A DNA stretch of 64,000 bases, from assembly GCA_036873135.1 (NCBI GenBank), contig JAPTYO010000009.1, positions 22,713,756-22,777,755 on the forward strand. The letters are read 5' to 3'. How positions within the stretch are numbered: position 1 is the stretch's first letter; each line of letters opens with the position of its first letter. The stretch comes from Clarkia xantiana subsp. parviflora (lineage: Eukaryota; Streptophyta; Magnoliopsida; Myrtales; Onagraceae). A program made the translations under genes and the position numbers. This document shows, piece by piece, positions 22,759 through 35,292 of this stretch. Below the pieces are notes generated by a model. It was not told the DNA's origin. It saw only the letters and a list, made by a program, of their open reading frames with translations, and did no database searches.

Positions 22759-24661
22759 TTATTTGTAAGCCATGGGCTCCTTTATCTTAGCAATGTTTGC
22801 TAAGTAACACCTATGCCTGTCAGACAAGTTCTTGTAATGAAGAAACTTGTCTAAACCAAATGCAGTGGTGGTGTTTGCTTGCTGAATAGTGGGTGTGACG
22901 AAATCACTTGTCCAAGCAGGAGCATGTCTTGTTCTGTGCGATCTTCTCAAAGGAGGATTAACCACCACATCAGGAGGAGCTGCAACTATGTTATGATCAG
23001 CTGCAATGTCACCAGCAATATCACCAGCAACATGAAGATTATCAGCAATGAGAGGAATAAGATTTGGAGCTTCAGTGACTTCATCCCCAAGGTTAGAGTA
23101 GGTGAGGCATCCATTATTTCTCATAGTGGGAAGCAGTGCTTGAATTTCACTTATGCTCAAGCTAAAAGGATATACTCTCTCATTGAACTCAACATCCCTG
23201 CTCACATGAAAAACCGAATCACTGATATTCATGACCAAGTATCCTTTTTGAGTGGGAGAGTACCCCATGAGAATGGCTGGTTCAGATCTTGCAGAGAACT
23301 TATCAGAATTCTGCAATCGTTTGGCAAAGCACAGACAGCCAATAACTCTCAAGTGGTTTAATGAAGGTGGTTTGTTTCTCAAGCATTCATAAGGACTCTT
23401 ACCACTCAACACAGAAGATGGCAAGAGATTGATTATATAGCATGCAGCAACAATGCAGTATCCCCAATGTCTCAATGGAATTGAAGCTTGGAAACGAATG
23501 GCCCTTGCAACATCAAGGAGATGTCTGTGTTTCCTCTCAACACGTGCATTTTGTTGTGGTGTGAAAGGGCAACTGGTTTGATGCACAATACCAAGCTGCT
23601 GAAACAAAGAGTTACTTGTTTCATTAAACAAACTCCCCTCCATTGTCACTCCTCAGAACCTTTATAGAGCCCCCAAACTGATTTTTAACCATGACAAGAA
23701 AGTTTTTGATATGATAAATGGCCTCAGATTTATTCACCATCAAATACACCCAAGTGTGTCTTGTGCAGTCATCTACAATAGTAAGAAAATAACTACACTT
23801 TTTGATAGTAGAGGTTCTATAAGGCCCCCATAAGTCCACATGAATCAGATCAAAGGCTTTAACAGCATGAGAAAGACTATCTGGAAATGGTTTTATGGAT
23901 TGCTTAGCAAGGGGACAGATTGTACACTGCCTTATTTCACTAACATTATGACTAGGTAGGTAATTCATCTCAGCCATTCTTTTAGAAGAAGCATGACCAA
24001 GACGTTGGTGCCAAAGTAGAGGATCTTCAGCATACATCTTGTTTGCAGCAGCAGCAGTAAATTTGAACTTCACAGGGGTAGGAACTTTGAGCAGGTACAG
24101 GCCCCTATTCAGAGTCCCAGTCACCAAGGTCTCCCCATTTGAGAGAGCCTGTATCAATACAGATTCCTCATGAAAAATTACTCTGCATTTCAGCTGAGAA
24201 GGTAATCTGCATACTGCAATTAGATTGAATTTCTGGAACCAAAAGAACATTTCTGAGAATGCACTTCGAATGAATGCGATAATCTCCAATGTGAGTGATT
24301 CTGCATTTCTGGCCATTAGGTAAATGCACAAACTTATAGTTAGTGTCATTCTCCTTCAAATTCAACAACCACTCCTTATGATAAGTCATGTGATCTGTGG
24401 CCCCCGAATCAATTATCCAGTCCATCATAGAATGTTCCAGATTACCTGCCATATTGGAGTGAACTTCAGTGTGAGCTTTGCCTTTTTCAATGTACTTCAA
24501 GAATGCATCAATTTGGTTTAGCTGTCCTTGAGTCAGAGAATTGGAAGCAACATGCTGGGGTTCCTTTTGTCTGTCATAAGCATCAGGTGCAGACAAAGGA
24601 TCACTGAGACTTACACAATCATCTTCATCTCCTACAGCCATGTTAGCACTCTGATATCTCT
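22759..24661 (-). pseudogene. copia protease-integrase region (minus-strand element)
   Basis: An aspartic protease signature, WIIDSGATDHMT, is followed by the pre-integrase HHCC zinc region (LWHQRLGHASSKRM, CTICPLAKQ) and the integrase core. The core has catalytic Asp in FDLIHVDLWGPY and RSDNGGEF and Glu in ARVERKHRHLLD, the DDE triad that joins cDNA to the genome. Frameshifts near 24240 and 23640 split it into three reading frames, and the stretch after the first shift is partly scrambled. The last frame (23649-22759) continues into the linker toward RT. Confidence 0.85.
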
Positions 24662-25514
24662 TCTTCAATTCTGGAAATTTCTCCCAGCATGTATCAACAC
24701 GATGCCCCTTCTTCCCACAAAACTTACATATCCATCATGTTTTATCAATCCTCCTGAAATTTCCTCTACTATTATCATTATTAGCAGAGGTAGCAGTGCT
24801 GTTAACACGCTTAGTTGAATACAAAGCAATGCTATCAGTCAAACCATAAGAGATATGGCTAGATATGCTTCTCTGATCTTCTTCCCGCAGAAGTACAGAG
24901 TACGCTACTCCCACACTAGGCAAAGGTTGTCTCATCAGCAAATTAGTACGCACAGCACCATAAGAATCATTAAGGCCAATGAGGAATTGAATTAGCTTTT
25001 GATTTTCTTTATGTTCATGCAGCAGATCCCTATCTACTTCACATTCCAGCACTAGATCATTAATCGCAGCTAACTCATCCCACAACATCTTGAGTTTCCC
25101 AAAATACGCAGTGATAGTCAAGGTACCTTGAGTGACACGATAGATTTCTCTGGTAAGCTGGAAGATTCTGGTGCCGTCAATCTTGTTGTACACGTCCTTC
25201 AAATCGTTCCAGATCGATTCAGCAGTAGGATTGTAGACCAGGCCGCTGACCAATTCCTTCGCAACAAATTTCCTCAGCCACGCCTTGACCAAGGCATTAC
25301 ATCGATCCCAGAGAACACGTTGATTCGTAGGAACGGAGTCTCTGCCAAAACTTCCATCGATAAAACCGACTTTGTTCTTCACGAGAAGGCTTTCCTTGAT
25401 TGCACAACTCCATGCCTGGTAATTCTCTGTTCCTTGTAGTTGAAATTAAATTAACGAAGCTCCATTTGTGTCAGAAGGATGAAGCGTCAATCGATCATCA
25501 ACGGAATCCGCCAT
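24662..25514 (-). pseudogene. copia gag with zinc knuckle (minus-strand element)
   Basis: Gag forms the virus-like particle. It starts at the ATG at 25514 (MADSVDDRLTLHPSD) and has the copia gag blocks AESIWNDLKDVYNKIDGTRI and LKMLWDELAAIND. It ends in the CCHC knuckle CKFCGKKGHRVDTC (about 24725-24680). It contains a TAA at 25448-25446 and a TGA just before the zinc knuckle (about 24738-24736), so the frame is closed twice. Confidence 0.85.
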
Positions 25515-25882
25515 ATCAGAAACAGTCGCAAATCGCAAATGAACGACGGAGAAGAGATGAAGGAAATCGCGACAAATGCTGAGATCTAGAGCTCAAGCAA
25601 GGCGCAAAACAACAGTCGCTGAGAATCGAAGCTCAAGCGAAGAAGATCGATGAAAAAACGAATCTCGACGGAAACACTCGCCGGAAAAGGTTGTTACGGT
25701 GGAAAAAGGTTGTTACGGTGGGAAGAATGAATGACTCTGATACCATTTAGAGAATGTGATTCATTCCATCAAAAGTGAGTCTAAGTTACAATCTGTTAGC
25801 TATTTATAGTAGTAAGTGAACTATAGCTACTAGCTAAGCTACTGTACAGATTTAACTAATATAACTAACACTCAACATTTTA

Positions 25883-27380
25883 TCATTTTATTATAAAATA
25901 TTATATATCATGTGGTTGAAAACTTGAAATATCATTTAAAAAATATGTTTTTTCACACCTACCCAAATTTGATATTGATCTAATAACAATTTGTTATTTG
26001 ATGATTGATCACAAAAGAAAGAACTCACTCCACATGTGAGTGAATAGTATCACATTAGATATTTTAAAATAGTTGGAACATTATATAGGAGTTATCGCTT
26101 ATAAATAGTTGAAGAGTTAGTTATTTCCAAGCAATCCGACATTATTTTATTTACCGTGAAGGGTTTCTCCCAAATAGGTCATCATCTCAATTTTCTTACT
26201 GTGAATGTTTCTCTCAAGCAGATTCACCACCTTATTTTACTGACTAGCAAAAGTTTCTCGCAAACAGGTCGGCACCTGTTTTGTTGGGTCGTGCGACGTC
26301 GGCTTCCAGATACTTGTGTATAATGATTATAGAAGTAAATGACTTATCTTTGAATATTAATAAAAGTGGAATTTTTATGGTCTTCACCTAAAAAGGCTCG
26401 TGTTCTGTAGGGTTAACCTGAACCTAACACAAGCTCTATAATAATCAATCTTAATACTTATTACCTAATTTGAAGTGTTTGGCTAAATTATAGTTGATGG
26501 TAAATGCAGTCGGATTAGATCATGACAGAAATCATTAGATTTCAGGAGTGTAAAGTTTCATCATATCTTAACTTGTTGCACGGATGAGTATAAAGCTAGC
26601 TTAATTAGATTTTAACTGATGTAGAATCTTGATGTGTCTATTGTATTTAACTACTGTATTTAATTAAGTCAAGTATTAATTTGAAAGAGAATCATAATAA
26701 TTTACCAAATATTCAACTAACCGACACCCACCATACCTCTCCTTTACAAAGATTGAATATTGATTGTAAGGAGGATTAAAATTAAATATTAGAGGATAGC
26801 GAATCCAAATCGTCGGACGATAGAGTCCAAAATGGGTGGATGAAACAGCCAGCCAGCTATCTGGGAATAAGACTTCTCACTCACCAGTACCACCCATGGA
26901 TTTTGCACTTGCCATCAATATCTCACCAATTTCCATCTTCAACTCCCAATTAGTAATAACTGTTACGACTAAAACATCAAAAAACACCCATCTTCCAGAC
27001 AACTGACAAGCCACCATACTCGGCCCGGCCGTCTCTTTCGTTCCCCCCTAATAATGCATAACATTTCCTATTGTAGTTATACTTACCAGAGTACTATGGT
27101 TGTTACCCTTCAAGCATATTCATGAATGGTCCAGTATATGCCATGGACACACCATCTCTCTTTTCTTGGTGTTCTTTGTCCAGAATACTCTGTTCTAAAC
27201 AGAATCAACAATTATTCTCCAACACAACCTAATTTGAATTTGCACAAAAGATACTCATCAACCACTAACAGGTTCCGGATGTTCTATAGACTGACTAGAA
27301 AACAGAGAAAGTTAACTGTTTCGAGACGTGAAATGCCATACAACTTTACCAAGATGTTCTTCCAACGGGACAAATGGTGG
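25883..27380. other. Intergenic stretch downstream of HSP10
   Basis: AT-rich at first. Around 26100-26330 it has an LTR-leader-like look (cttataaatag, then pyrimidine-rich repeats of gtttctcycaa). No second terminus or TSD was found. Positions up to about 27380 probably include the HSP10 3' untranslated region. No coding gene seen. Confidence 0.4.
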
Positions 27381-28965
27381 CACCCTCTTCAGTCTGCAAT
27401 TAGTCGTGCAGTGTTCCCAGAATATCATCGTCCCTAAACAGATGGTACCTGCAATAATTCATACGAAATCCATCCATTCAGAATCTCAAATCGACCACAA
27501 CTAATTTCATACAATATCCCACATTTCAAAGGATCCAACCTTTCTCCAAACTAATTTCGTAAGAGCTACCACATAATAGTCAATTCTTGGGCAACCAATC
27601 CATATGTGATCAGTTCATGAAGTGGTAAGGCGTCAATATATCCCAGAACATATCAATCCCATGTCCATATTCCGAATCAAGCATGAACACAGTCCTAAGT
27701 TACGTAAAGATGGCAGCAAGGATACACGTAAGAACCAAAACCATTTCACTGTGGCACATTCAGTTGGTACAACTGGACCACCTCGCATCAAACTCTTGGA
27801 GGTATCATCAACAACAATACATCACTATCTACTTCCTGTGTTCTTATGTAATGACGTTACTATATTCATCACCCCTTACACAATTTAAGAACAATAACAC
27901 TGCAAAACTAATAACACTTGTGCTCTTTAGTTTTTGACTAACATGTGAAGGGAATGATCGTCTCACTAAGAAAACCAAGGCAAGTCAATCTCCTGAAGGC
28001 ACCACCTTAGTATACCAGGACATCGATTTTCTCGTGTGAACTTGTAATCATACATCAGAGTAACTTTTTAGTTCAAGGGAGAATTCAATAATAGAGATGC
28101 TTCACCACGACGAAATATCAATGCTGCTTACCCAATATGGGAAACAAATACTAACAAGTTTAAGAAGCTTACTCCTTGTCACCAAGCTTTACTTCAGTGC
28201 CTCCATATTCAGGCAAAAGAACGTTGTCTCCTTCCTTCACACTGACAGGAATAGCATTTCCATCACGGTCGCGAGCCCCAGGACCTACAGCAATGACTTT
28301 TCCAGAGTTCAACTGCACCCATCAGGCATGACAACAAAAGTCAGTCCTAACCAAACAATAACTCTTAATATACATCAACCAGGATATACTTCAAGAATTA
28401 CAATAAATGTACATGAGACTGGGAAAAGAGAACTTCAGTTTAAAAAAGCATTCAGCAACTAGAGGCATATTTGCTGACATGAATCCAAGCAGCATGAACA
28501 TCAGTCACTTATTTGTCCCAGCATTAATTAACACTTTCTTAGGAAACCAGCACCGATTGTAAATCGCAATTAATCAATATAAAATCACCATTTGTAGGAA
28601 AATTCAAGACAGTTATAAGTTATAACAAACAAGCAATACCGAAGCAAGGCAATTATCACAAAGAACAAAAAATGCATTTTACCAAAGAAAACACACAAGA
28701 AAATGCTAAAAAAGAAATATCCAAATCCTGTTAACAATAACATCAGATTTATAAACCCACTGCGCAGGAAGCAAATACATATCTCCATAAGATCTGAGGC
28801 AAAATCCAGATTTCGTTCAATACATACATGATAGTTCAGAAAAACTGAAAATTGATAAATAACAAAAGCATTTTCACCGGAAGAACATTGGCATATAGGA
28901 ATCGAGCATTCTAGATTAAGGGAGCTGGAGAAGATGATGAAGCATGAAAGAACCTTGGTGGTCTT

Positions 28966-29663
28966 TGATGGGTCCGACTATAGCCGTCAGGCCCTTTAAC
29001 GGCGAGGAAACGGCAAACAGGCCCACCAGGCTCAGAGTAAAGGTCAAGATGACTTTGGAGAAGGGTCCCGACGAAGGGAGTCCCGATGAAATAAGGTCCC
29101 GACAGAGTCGGTCCCGACAGTCGAGCTAGAAGCTCCCGATGAGAAGCCTTTAAGTAGGCCCCGATGATGAATCCCTGAGAATGATAGGCCCTGTCACGAT
29201 GACGAGGGACCCCGAGCGGTGACACAACAAGACAACTCTGGAGTCCCCGACGGGAGTCGGGACTCGTTACCAGAGGATAAAGCCAAGATGTGCGGGGCGT
29301 GGCCGAGATACGCGGAACGTGGTTAAGATACACGGAGCGTGGCCGAGATACGCGGGGCACGGCTAAGATACACGAGATCGCGTCCGAGATATGCGGGATA
29401 CGGGCTAACCACCCCTTACGGTTCTCCAGATACCTGAGGCATCTCTTTGCCTATAAAAGGGCAAGAGATCACCTCAGAAAGACTTACGTTGAGTTGAATA
29501 CACTTTGATATCTGTTACTTGCCAGTCAGACGAAGTACTCATTTAAGCATCGGAGAGGGATTCTGGGTCACCGCCCGGTCTATCCCCTCTTGCAGGATTG
29601 CGTGGAGCAAAGGAGCTAGGATTGCCGTCAAGATCCGTACCGGAGTTCCACCGTGATCCAACA
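28966..29663 (+). repeat. 5' LTR of the Tat-like element
   Basis: 698 bp, TGATGGGTCCGAC to GTGATCCAACA. It contains degenerate ~20-bp sub-repeats around gagatacgcggggcgtgg (29288-29400) and a TATA box tataaaag at 29452-29459. Transcription would therefore start roughly 30 bp downstream. Confidence 0.93.
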
Positions 29664-29680
29664 TTGGCGCCGTCTGTGGG
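29664..29680 (+). promoter_or_regulatory. Primer binding site
   Basis: ttggcgccgtctgtggg directly follows the 5' LTR, the position where a tRNA 3' end primes minus-strand DNA. The identical sequence follows the LTR at 62275. The tRNA is probably not initiator Met; tRNA-Arg is possible but unverified. Confidence 0.75.
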
Positions 29681-29699
29681 AAACAAACAAAAAACTGAC

Positions 29700-31432
29700 A
29701 TGCCTTCTACTCGATCGATGGCGGCTGGCAAGAACAGAAGAGGACAATCCGGTGGTTCTCGTCACCCCGCTGCAACGAACCTGAATTCAGTACCAGAACA
29801 AGGGGAAAACCAGAACCATCCCCCGGCTGAGCTCTCCCAGACAGGGGGGCACAATGGATCGCATCCCGAAGATGTTGCCCCTCAACACCAGGATAACAGG
29901 GGGCAGGAGGCTCCCCCAGCTGCAGATTTGACGAGGGCCGTGGCAGAGGCCATGCCCATGTTTCTGGCGGGTGTAGAGGCTCTCTTAGACCGAAGAGAGG
30001 CTGCGAGGAGGCAGGAGGAGATGCCCCCGCTGGAGGAAGCAACCCTACCAACAGAGGGTCGGAACGCACAGGAAGCCCCGCCCCAAGGCCAAGACAGAGG
30101 CAGGGCAACTAGTCAGCATGAGAGGTTCGTGGTTGACGGGCCAGGACCAGTACAACACAGGACCATTCCCCTGAATGGTCCCATCACTCCCGACCAGGTG
30201 GTAAAGATCGTGAACATCTGTATGGGAGAACAGAAGCCGCTGGTGTCGGAGCTGAGGGATCGATCCACTCATCCCTTCGTCCCCCGACTAATAGACACCC
30301 TCGCCCCGCCAGGGCTGGGTATCCCGAGATTAAGGAGTATGACGGCGAAGGAGATCCAGTCCGTCATGTCTAGAAGCATCTTATGGCGTGTCTGGGTAGA
30401 GCCCCGAATGAAGATATAGTGTGTACACTGTTCCCAAACACACTTGGAGAAAGAGCCCTGACCTGGTTCTTTAGCCTGCCCCCAGGCTGCATTACCTGTT
30501 GGGCGGACATGCACGACCGCTTCATTCAACAATACCAGGGCCGCAGACGTTTGTTGAAGAGCGTGAGGTCCCTAACCCAGGTGGTGCAGAGGCCCGACGA
30601 GTCGCTGGCACACTATTACCAGCGGTACACCGCCAGCGTAGCAGAGATAGATGAGGAAATCTCGGAGGGCGAGACCATCCGCACCTTTATTCGGAACCTG
30701 ACAGCCCCCTATGGCTCCGACCTGATGCACAGCGTGGCTGAGAAAGCTGTGTGGAATATGGAAGCATTACAGAAGAGGGTGAAGCGACAGATCGATGTCC
30801 AGGAGTCAAAGATAGCCGCGGGAGAATTGGAGCCCCCAAAATCGAATAAAGGGAAGCAGGCGAGCAAGCCTTTCGACGATCGTAAGTCAAAGGGCAAGCC
30901 TGAGGGCAGTCGGGACAGAGGCCGCTCGGGTCGGAAGGACGACAGACGTTCTTCAAGAAAAGACAAGAGGGAGGATTTTGACATTCCTCTCAACTGCTCC
31001 ATGGCGGAAGTGCTGACAGTCATGGAACGACAAGGTATCTCCAGGTACCCCCCGAAGAAAGATGGAGAATTTCTGGGGTCCCGCACAGATCGCTATTGTC
31101 GGTTTCACCGCGCAAATGGCCACGACACCAATCACTGTCGGGAGCTGAAGAAGGAGATTGAAAAGCTAATCCAGAAGGGAAAGCTCAAGGAGTTCGTTGG
31201 GGACAAACGATGCCGGTCCCGCTCTCGGTCCCGATCACGGTCCCGTTCCCGATCCCGCGATCGGTCCCCGAAGAAGAAGAGAACTGACCCAGAGTCATCC
31301 GGTGTTCGCAAAGAAAGACGAGTCATCAATGTGATTCATGGAGGATTTGCTGTTGGAGGTGATACCTCATCCGCCCGAGAGGTTTACGCCTCTAGAATCC
31401 CTACGGCGGTGGTGCTGGGTAAAAGGTCCTGA
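29700..31432 (+). pseudogene. Tat-like gag, frameshifted and with internal stops
   Basis: Starts at the ATG at 29700 (MPSTRSMAAGKNRRG). A proline/glutamine-rich N-terminus is followed by the gypsy gag core: LGERALTWFFSLPPG, QQYQGRRRL, RPDESLAHYYQRY and IRTFIRNL. A basic region then contains alternating SR residues (about 31215-31265), and a zinc-knuckle-like YCRFHRANGHDTNHC lies at about 31093-31140. The reading frame is lost by an indel near 30320, and the resumed frame has a TAG at 30371-30373. A TGA at 31430-31432 separates gag from the in-frame protease. The last could be a normal gag-pol read-through site or another mutation. The first two are clearly damage. Confidence 0.85.
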
Positions 31433-31441
31433 TCTTGGACC

Positions 31442-34017
31442 TTGAAAGAAGAGATGGTAATCTCCTTCTCGTCTGAAGACCTCATAGGCGTGGAGACTCC
31501 GCACGACGATGCCCTGGTGGTAACCCTGGATGTAGATGGGTTTGAGATGAAGAGAATCCTAATCGACGGAGGGAGCTCCTCCGGCATTCTATTCATGGAT
31601 GCGCTGGAAGCCATGGGGAAGACGAAGAAAGATCTGAAGGAGGCAAACTTCCCGATGGTCGGGTTCTCTGGCTCAACTTCCTACCCGCTAGGAGTAATCA
31701 CCTTACCAGTGGAGTTTGGTAGCGGGTGGAAGTCAGAAAGGAGGAACGTGGAATTTGTCGTGGTTGATTCTGCGGGGACCTACAACGCGATTATCGGGAG
31801 AACCACCATCAATCCCCTAATGGCGGTTGCCTCGACTGTGCACCAGAAGATGAAGTTCCCGACCGACCACGGAGTCGGGGAGGTCAAAGGTGACCAGGTG
31901 GCTTCTCGAAAATGCTATGTCAATGCCACCCGGAGGAGGAGACGAGAGGCTATGACTGTCCTCCAGACAGACACAGATCCCAGAGAAGAGTTTGGGCGTC
32001 CCGCCCCCGTAGAAGATCTGAAAGAAGTCGAGATCGACGGACCCCAGAGGAAGGTGAAAATCGGGTCTGCTCTAACTGAGGAGACAGCCCAAAAATTGGT
32101 GGAGTTGCTGAAAGAGTTCAAAGAGCTGTTTGCCTGGTCCCCCAGCGATATGCCAGGAATCAGCCCCGACGTGATCGTGCACGAGCTGAAGATAGACCCC
32201 GCGATCAAGCCTATCACACAGAAAAGGCGCCCGATGGGCACGGATAAGAAGATCGCGATCCAGCAGGAGGTGGGCAGGTTGCTCGATGCTGGTTTCATTA
32301 AGGAGCTCCGATTCCAGACTTGGGTCGCCAACCCAGTGCTGGTTAAGAAGACTAACGGGAAGTGGCGAATGTGCGTGGACTTCCGCGACTTGAACAAGGC
32401 TTGTCCAAAGGATTGCTATCCACTCCCGAGGATTGACCAGCTGGTGGATGCCACATCGGGACATGAGCTGCTGAGTTTCATGGATGCGTATTCAGGCTAC
32501 AACCAGATCAAGATGGTCAAGGAAGACGCCCCCCACACTGCGTTCTATGCAGACAGCGACATCTATCACTACGATGTCATGCCTTTCGGGTTGATCAATG
32601 CCGGGGCAACCTACCAGCGGATGGTGAATAAGCTGTTTGGAGATATGTTGGGAGAAACCATGGAAGCCTACGTGGATGATATGCTGGTGAAGTCCCGACA
32701 AGCTGAGGATCACGTGCACAACCTCACCATGGCGTTTGAGCGCATGAGGCTCCATCAAGTCCGCTTGAACCCGACGAAATGCGCCTTCGGAGTCCACTCA
32801 GGGAAGTTTTTGGGCTTCATGGTGAGCCAAAGAGGAATTGAAGTGAACCCTGAGAAGCTGAGGGCAATCGAGGAGATGCAGTCTCCGATAAACCATCGGG
32901 AGGTGCAAGTACTGAATGGCCGACTAGCCGCAATGAACCGCTTCTTGTCCAAAGCCAGCGACCGATCAATGCCGTTTTTTGAAGTCTTGAGGGCCAACAA
33001 AAAATTCAAATGGACCGATAAATGTGAAGAGGCGTTCCAAGCACTCAAGCAGCACCTTCGCACACTCCCGCCGCTAGCAAAACCGGTTCCAGGCGAGCCG
33101 CTCTTCCTTTATTTGGCTGTTTCTGAATTTGCCATTAGCTCTGTGTTAGTAAAGGTTGTCGAGGGTAATCAAGTCCCCGTCTATTATGTAAGCAAGGCAT
33201 TTGCCAAATCTGAATTGAACTATCCCGCCGTTGAGAAGCACCTCTTTGCGTTGATAATTACTGCTCGGAAGCTAAGGCCATATTTCCACGCACACGAGAT
33301 CATTGTGCTAACGAACCAACCGTTGAAGCATTTTTTGAACCGACCGGATGCGTCGGGGAGATTGGTGAAATGGGCAGTAGAGCTCAGTGAGTTTCGAATA
33401 CACTTTGCTCCAAGAACGGCCATCAAGGGCCAGGCATTGGCGGACTTTATAGCAGAATCTACAGCCCCCGATCTAGAAGAAACGGGCCCTGTAGAGGGGG
33501 CAACCATGGAGGTCCCGACAGAAGAACAACCAGAGAGGGCAGAGCAATCAGAACAGCCAAACAAAGAAAATACCTGGGAGATGTACACGGACGGCTCCGC
33601 GAGTTCAGACGGATCAGGAGCGGGCTTCTTGTTGATACCACCAGGTGAAGGTGAACCTCTCCGATACGCCTATTCAAGGCCACAAACAATGAAGCGGAGT
33701 ATGAAGCTCTTATCACGGGCCTAAAAATTGCTAAAGGCACTGGAATCGATCACTTGAGAGTGAAGTGCGACGCAGCGTTAATCGTGAACCAAGTTCAAGG
33801 GCGATACGAAGCAAGGAGCCCGATAATGAAGAAGTATCTGCGAGAGGTACAAACCCTGAGAGAGAGCTTCAAAAGCTTCGATATCGAGGCTATTCCGAGG
33901 GAGGAGAACGTAGAGACAGACGCCTTGAGCAAATTTGCCCTGGGGGCACCCTTAGAAGAAAATCGGAAGGTGCATTTCCTGGAGAAGGTGATCTTGTCAA
34001 ACATCGACCCCACGTAG
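31442..34017 (+). pseudogene. Tat-like protease, RT and RNase H
   Basis: Protease has ILIDGGSSSGILF (around residue 40). RT contains KKTNGKWRMCVDFRDLNKAC, YPLPRIDQLVD, SFMDAYSGYNQI, MPFGLINAGATYQRMVN and the active site YVDD at 32669-32680 (about residue 410). The first RNase H follows (PVYYVSKAF, NQPLKHFLNRPD). A second RNase H begins with WEMYTDGSASSDGSGAG. Near 33675 the frame shifts by one, and the conserved TNNEAEYEAL block and the rest (to 34014) are in another frame, closed by TAG at 34015-34017. Two RNase H segments in tandem are a known trait of the Tat group. Confidence 0.87.
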
Positions 34018-35292
34018 GTGTGCACCGTTGAAGCAAAATCGGAGGAGGAGCCCACTTGGATGACCCCGATAGTCGCGTATCTGACTACGGGGGCAGTCCC
34101 CGAGGATAAGGTAGCAGCACACAGGATATGTCGGATCGCGTCTAATTATGTGATGCTGGACAATCAGCTGTACAAGAAGGGCTGGTTCTCGACTCCGTAT
34201 CTGAAGTGTGTAGCAGAACCCGAAACCAACCGAATCCTGAAGGAAATGCACGAGGGAATCGCGGCTTGTCCCGAAGGGGCCCGATCCATTTTGAGGAAGG
34301 TGTTGAACTTAGGCTACTATTGGCCCACGATGAACAAAGAAGCAACGGCGTTGGTCCGATCATGCGACGCGTGCCAGAGGTACGCCCCGAGCATCGTGGC
34401 TCCGGATACTAACCTGACGTCCATCAAGAGCGCTTGGCCCTTTGCGCAGTGGGGCATCGACTTGGTGGGACCTCTTCCACAAGCACAAGGACAATGTAAG
34501 TATTTACTTGTAGCTATCGATTATTTTTCGAAATGGATAGAGGCGAAGGCATTGGCCAGAACAACGGGGAACCAGATCGTCAAGTTCCTCCAAACCCACA
34601 TCGTGTCCAGATACGGGATTCCTAAGGTGGTGATCAGCGACAATGGCCCACCGTTTAACGGCTCTCAGGTGAAGGAGTATCTGGAAGAACTAAACGCTGA
34701 GCATCGGACCGCCTCCGTACGCCATGCTCAGACTAATGGCCAGGTGGAGTCAGCCAACAAAATCGTGATGGATGGCCTGAAGAAGAGGGTCTATGCCTTG
34801 AAGGGCAAGTGGCTGAACGAACTGGAAAATGTACTTTGGGCTGTTAGAACGACACCCAAACGATCAACAGGGGAGACTCCGTTTGGCCTCGTGTATGGCA
34901 CGGAAGCTGTTGCCCCTATGGAGGTAGCTGTGGCGTCCCATCGGATGAGATATTACGAGCCCCTAACGAACGATGAAGTGAGACGTCTGGACTTAGACCT
35001 ACTCGAAGAGAAAAGGCGGGAAGCCGATGAAGTCCAAGCTCGAATGCGCTTAGCGACGGCCAGATACTACAATCGGCGAGTGAAGTCCCGACAATTCTTT
35101 GTCGGGGAGCTGGTTTGGCGTCGCAACGAGTTCACCCTTTTGGATCGAATCAACAAGATGTCACCAAAATGGGAAGGACCTTATAAGGTCGTGGGGATGC
35201 CAGCTCCGAACGCATACAAGTTGGAAGACCTCGATGGCAGAACGTTAAAGCATTCTTTCAGTGGCGAACACTTGAAGAAACACAATGTTTGA
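34018..35292 (+). CDS. Tat-like integrase, open frame after an upstream TAG
   Basis: An uninterrupted 424-codon frame directly after a TAG, in the same frame as the RNase H tail, so it was once part of the polyprotein. Catalytic D,D,E residues lie in WGIDLVGPLPQ (Asp148), VISDNGPPF and NGQVESANK. The N-terminal zinc site reads HEG..CPEG..CDAC: the second histidine expected in the HHCC finger is proline (residue 85), which should weaken zinc binding. The C-terminus has the WEGPYKV and HLKKH motifs usual in gypsy integrases, with no chromodomain. The ATG used is not the natural start. Confidence 0.85.
   Translation: MCTVEAKSEEEPTWMTPIVAYLTTGAVPEDKVAAHRICRIASNYVMLDNQLYKKGWFSTPYLKCVAEPETNRILKEMHEGIAACPEGARSILRKVLNLGYYWPTMNKEATALVRSCDACQRYAPSIVAPDTNLTSIKSAWPFAQWGIDLVGPLPQAQGQCKYLLVAIDYFSKWIEAKALARTTGNQIVKFLQTHIVSRYGIPKVVISDNGPPFNGSQVKEYLEELNAEHRTASVRHAQTNGQVESANKIVMDGLKKRVYALKGKWLNELENVLWAVRTTPKRSTGETPFGLVYGTEAVAPMEVAVASHRMRYYEPLTNDEVRRLDLDLLEEKRREADEVQARMRLATARYYNRRVKSRQFFVGELVWRRNEFTLLDRINKMSPKWEGPYKVVGMPAPNAYKLEDLDGRTLKHSFSGEHLKKHNV

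Larger units (their letters stand above)
21014..25877 (-). mobile_element. Complete Ty1/copia element with short LTRs, decayed coding region
   Basis: A 4,864-bp element on the minus strand. LTRs at 21014-21144 (131 bp) and 25746-25877 (132 bp) begin TGTTGAGTG and differ by about one base and one indel. The TSD is TTTTA (21009-21013 and 25878-25882). The primer site tggtatcagagtc lies directly inside the 5' LTR (25745-25733, initiator-Met type) and a purine tract (aagggagga) inside the 3' LTR. The LTR ends in AAA rather than CA in both copies. Order gag, protease, integrase, RT, RNase H is typical of copia. The very short LTRs fit the Ale/Retrofit group, which is an inference. Confidence 0.9.

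Noticed and set aside
27126..27937. Plus-strand open frames over the HSP10 3' exon and downstream
   Set aside because: They are shadows of HSP10 exon 3 and its untranslated region; no domain, and the minus-strand gene explains the sequence.
31915..33740. Long minus-strand frames opposite Tat-like pol
   Set aside because: Low-stop shadows of GC-rich coding sequence on the other strand; no motif, unlike the antisense ORF at 36510-39222.
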